This document shows positions 5,330 through 7,556 of a DNA stretch of 7,556 nt, piece after piece (within the stretch, counting starts at the first letter, position 1; every line of letters starts with the position of its first letter). Made by a program: the position numbers and the translations under genes. Under the pieces are notes generated by a model. That model was given only the letters and a program-made list of their open reading frames with translations, searched no databases and was not told the origin of the DNA. Location: positions 1 through 7,556 of the forward strand of contig QNCA01000056.1 of NCBI GenBank assembly GCA_003644325.1, given 5' to 3'. This DNA is from Planctomycetota bacterium. Lineage in GTDB: Bacteria > Planctomycetota > B129-G9.

Positions 5330-7126
5330 AAGGCCGAGCCGCTTGAGGTAGTCCGCCGGCACCTTGTGGCCCAGTTCGACCGCCTTGCGGCACTCCTCCG
5401 CGGCGCGGTCGCGATCCGGCTCGGGGGCTTCCAGCAGGCAGCGCGACATCAGGAAGCGCCCGTAGGGATGTTCCGGCACGGCGGCCAGCAGCCGCTCGGT
5501 TGCGTCGCGACACTCCCCCCATTCGCCCAGGGCCGCGTAGCACTCGGCCATCAGCGCCACGATAACGGGATGCACCCGCTCCGTCTTTGGATACGTGAAG
5601 CGTTGCGGCTGAACCAGCCTGTCCGCCGCGCGCAGGTTGTTCAGCGCCGAGGAGTACGCGCCCACCAGCACGTAGCACTTCGCCAACTCTATAAGCCCCG
5701 CCACCGCCGTGTCCGCGCTGCGCGCACCGGAGACATGGAGTTCGTACTCCGCTATCGCCTCCTCGACGTTGCCCTTCTCCAGGTTGCCGCGGCCGCGCTT
5801 GAAGTGGTCCGCCCTGTCGGGATACTCGGCGAGGGCGTAACGCCGCTCCTCTTCCGTGAACGGGTATGAATGTTTCCGCGTGAACTCCACGAAATCACGC
5901 ACTATTTCCTCCCGGTCCCCCTCCAGTTCCCGCGGCCAGAAGCGCAGGCTGCGGATTTCGCGCTTCAGCCATATCCCGTCGTCCAGCCCGCCCTTCTTCT
6001 TCGCGTTCTCATACAGCGGCGTGCCGGGATAAATCTGCATCGATTGCACGGAGGTGGAGGACGGGCGGCTGCGCTCGATGAAGCGTTTCGTCTCCTCGAT
6101 GCTCTCCCGCGTTTCGCCGGGCGCGCCCAGGATTATGCGGTAGCGCGCGTGGATGCCGTGCCTTCGCGTGAGACGGCATATCTCCACCGCGTTCTCGATG
6201 TCCATCGGGCGGTTCAGCGCCCGCAGTACCTTCTCCGCGCCGCTCTCGACGTGGTACGTTATGCGGAAGCACCCCGCCCTCTTCAGCCACTCCAGCCGCT
6301 CCCCGCACATGTGGTTGGGGTGGCTGTTGATGTCGAACGAGACGTTCAGCCCCTGCTCCACCATGCCCCGGCATATCGCTATCGCGTGCTCGCGGCTGAT
6401 GGTGAAGTCCTCGTCGGAGAAGAAAACGACGTCGCGCCCGTAGCGTTTTTTGAGAAGGGAGAGTTCTTCCAGGACCTTCGCGGGCGAGCGGAAGCGCGGC
6501 CTCTCTCCCCACACGAGGCGCTCGGGCAGGTAGGCGCGGCCCTCCGGGCAGCCGCGCGAGGTAAGGACGTGCGCGTAGTCAACGAACTTGCCCGGGGACG
6601 GCAGCGAGTCCAGGTTGGCCACGGGTTTGCGCAGGCCGCCGTGCAAAGGCGCTCCGGACGCATCACGCTGCACAATCCCGCGGATGTTGTCCGTGGGGCT
6701 GAGCGCGTTCATCTTTTGCGCGTACTCGAGGTACGCGGACTCCGGCTCGCCCAGGACCACGCCGTCTATCTGCGCGAATTCACCGAGCATCTGGCGGAAC
6801 ATGGCCGCAGCGTGCGCGCCGTTGAGCAGTATGCGGCAGTCCGGATTGACTCCTTTGATGACCTCCGCGGCGTCGGTCGCGTCGAAGCGGTTGTCCGTCC
6901 GGCATGCCAGGCCGACGAGGTTCGGGCGGAGTTTCTTTGCGACCTTGCGGGTATCGGCGAGCATCTCCTCACGCGAGCGCGAGCAGATCTCCACGACCTC
7001 CGCGTCAAGTTTGTAACTTCGCAGCAGGGCCGCGGTGGAATAGACCTCCGCAGGCGGACGCATGAGTTCCGGCGCCGCGCCCGGCAGAGCCGAGCAATCG
7101 ATTACGTAAATTAACGCTATCCTCAT
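5315..7126 (-). CDS. B12-binding/radical-SAM-like protein with degenerate cluster motif and C-terminal TPRs
   Basis: 603 aa from the ATG at 7126, chosen over the TTG at 7138 because GGAG sits six bases before it. Residues about 1-140 resemble the N-terminal cobalamin-binding domain of B12-dependent radical SAM proteins (PPAEVYSTAALLRSYKLDAEVVE, then RPNLVGLACRT, ILLNGAHA, IDGVVLGEPE). A radical SAM barrel follows, about 185-400: VLTSRGCP, WGERPRFRSP, FFSDEDFTISR, YHVESGAEKVLRALNRP and RIILGAPGETRESIEET. In place of CxxxCxxC there is CPEGRAYL: C193 is kept, but the second and third Cys are R197 and L200. A standard [4Fe-4S] cluster is therefore not expected, although other SAM-site elements look intact. 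Residues about 440-600 contain TPR-like helical pairs (GNVEEAIAEYELHV, ALGEWGECRDATERLL, DRAAEECRKAVELG), suggesting partner binding. Either a non-catalytic derivative or a recently damaged enzyme; the open frame across the remaining 400 codons argues against an old pseudogene. Confidence 0.85.
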   Translation of the reverse strand: MRIALIYVIDCSALPGAAPELMRPPAEVYSTAALLRSYKLDAEVVEICSRSREEMLADTRKVAKKLRPNLVGLACRTDNRFDATDAAEVIKGVNPDCRILLNGAHAAAMFRQMLGEFAQIDGVVLGEPESAYLEYAQKMNALSPTDNIRGIVQRDASGAPLHGGLRKPVANLDSLPSPGKFVDYAHVLTSRGCPEGRAYLPERLVWGERPRFRSPAKVLEELSLLKKRYGRDVVFFSDEDFTISREHAIAICRGMVEQGLNVSFDINSHPNHMCGERLEWLKRAGCFRITYHVESGAEKVLRALNRPMDIENAVEICRLTRRHGIHARYRIILGAPGETRESIEETKRFIERSRPSSTSVQSMQIYPGTPLYENAKKKGGLDDGIWLKREIRSLRFWPRELEGDREEIVRDFVEFTRKHSYPFTEEERRYALAEYPDRADHFKRGRGNLEKGNVEEAIAEYELHVSGARSADTAVAGLIELAKCYVLVGAYSSALNNLRAADRLVQPQRFTYPKTERVHPVIVALMAECYAALGEWGECRDATERLLAAVPEHPYGRFLMSRCLLEAPEPDRDRAAEECRKAVELGHKVPADYLKRLGLAEAP

Positions 7127-7132
7127 CTTCCA

Positions 7133-7136
7133 CTCC
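7133..7136 (-). promoter_or_regulatory. Ribosome binding site deciding the ATG start of the radical-SAM-like gene
   Basis: GGAG on the minus strand lies six bases before the ATG at 7126-7124. The in-frame TTG at 7138 overlaps this site and has no Shine-Dalgarno sequence of its own. Confidence 0.65.
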
Positions 7137-7222
7137 AAAGGGCAACGGTCGAACCGCCGTGGCGCGAGAACGCCGAGAGAAAACTTGTGTCAAACCGCCC
7201 CGGCGGTCGGTCCTAGAGTGAC

Positions 7223-7251
7223 AATCTAAGAAATCGCGCCGCAATATTCAA
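7223..7251 (-). promoter_or_regulatory. Possible sigma-70-like promoter for the minus-strand gene pair
   Basis: On the minus strand, TTGAAT (7251-7246) and TAGATT (7228-7223) are separated by exactly 17 bp, with four of six matches to each consensus hexamer. It points toward the radical-SAM-like gene and predicts a leader of roughly 90 nt. Within that leader a small inverted repeat, ACCGCC-CC-GGCGGT (7194-7207), could be an operator or leader hairpin. Prediction by eye only. Confidence 0.4.
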
Positions 7252-7324
7252 CAGAAAAGGGGGCGAGGCATTTGCGGGTGTGCGTAAATTTTGGGGTAAT
7301 CTGTTCAGGGGACATAGATCGCTC

Positions 7325-7404
7325 GGGTCAGACCACCCTGGCCGTAAAGCCCGAGGCTTTTACGGCTCCCATGCGGGCAGGCTGGGCGGGCGGCGTCTGA
7401 CCCC
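7325..7404. repeat. REP-like hairpin with GGTCAGAC feet (second member)
   Basis: GGGTCAGACC (7325-7334) pairs with GTCTGACCCC (7395-7404). An inner stem GCCGTAAAGCC (7341-7351) pairs with GGCTTTTACGGC (7355-7366) across a CGA loop, with one bulged T. Just before it, GGACATAGAT (7309-7318 region) repeats a ten-base string from inside the hairpin at 440-504. The right flank carries CGGGCAGGCTGGG (7374-7386), the exact reverse complement of 502-514. These shared strings tie it to the same repeat family. Confidence 0.65.
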
Positions 7405-7556
7405 CTCGCGGCCCCTACCCCGGTACGGGCAGGCGGGCCGCCTGTATGGGCGGTGAGAGTCGACTTTTGGCAGCGGGAACAAAATAGCGCGAGGCCCGTA
7501 CGGGCCGTCACTCGCCACGAAATAGAAAAAGGCGGCATCTCCCGACTCATCGGAAA
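7405..7556. other. Non-coding palindrome-rich tail of the window
   Basis: Together with 7139-7404 this makes over 400 bases with no credible gene. It contains a perfect 14-bp palindrome, GGCCCGTACGGGCC (7493-7506), whose core CCCGTACGGG is also at 511-520, and a one-mismatch version, CCGGTACGGG (7420-7429). A frame on the minus strand (7550-7305) is open, but it runs through the hairpin repeat and shows no domain or credible composition. No RNA gene was recognised. Confidence 0.5.

Noticed and set aside
5870..7114. 414-codon open frame on the + strand opposite the radical-SAM-like gene
   Set aside because: It is antisense to a gene with clear family motifs. Its translation is rich in Arg, Ala and Val without any domain, as expected from a GC-rich shadow frame.
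7305..7550. 81-codon frame on the - strand at the right end
   Set aside because: It runs through the hairpin repeat and palindromes, has no ribosome binding site or domain, and its composition is that of translated repeat DNA.

Overview
The window reads as a chromosomal stretch of a GC-rich, Gram-negative-type bacterium, probably from a metagenome. It starts inside the 3' end of a gene whose product ends in a PEP-CTERM sorting tag (VPEP, membrane helix, RRK). It also carries a secreted protein with repeated small beta-barrel-like units fused to a beta-propeller. Both traits, plus the many intergenic palindromic repeats, fit Planctomycetota or another PVC-like or deep-branching lineage. No taxonomic marker gene is present, so this placement is an inference.

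Layout. Bases 1-383: 5'-truncated PEP-CTERM gene (+). Bases 384-649: intergenic, with a long REP-like hairpin (440-504) and a CCCGTACGGG palindrome. Bases 650-3634: three genes on the + strand, namely a Cof-type HAD phosphatase (TTG start), a PHP-family phosphoesterase resembling RNase AM/TrpH, and a radical SAM protein with an intact CX4CX2C cluster motif. Both junctions of this gene row are occupied by copies of one repeat element in opposite orientation. The copy at 2576-2744 has terminal inverted repeats and a 6-bp flanking duplication, like a MITE. Bases 7126-3635 (- strand): two genes, first a 603-aa B12-binding/radical-SAM-like protein with a TPR tail, then a 522-aa exported propeller protein whose stop codon directly abuts that of the + strand radical SAM gene. 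Bases 7127-7556: upstream region with a plausible promoter for the minus-strand pair, another REP-like hairpin and more CCCGTACGGG-type palindromes.

The most unusual items are as follows. (i) The 603-aa radical-SAM-like protein has lost two of the three cluster cysteines (CPEGRAYL where CxxxCxxC is expected) while the rest of the fold looks conserved. (ii) A MITE-like insertion sits inside a tandem 7-bp repeat that once joined the PHP and radical SAM genes; removing the element and one duplication restores the repeat in phase and leaves a 39-bp intergenic gap. (iii) The hairpin repeats appear to form one structural family: a shared asymmetric core, interchangeable feet (GGTCAGACC or GGTGACnGTCACC) and variable tips.

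No common pathway for the genes is evident. The HAD and PHP enzymes are both phosphoester hydrolases. The radical SAM-like protein and the propeller are probably co-transcribed. No RNA gene, CRISPR array, transposase gene or defence system is visible.
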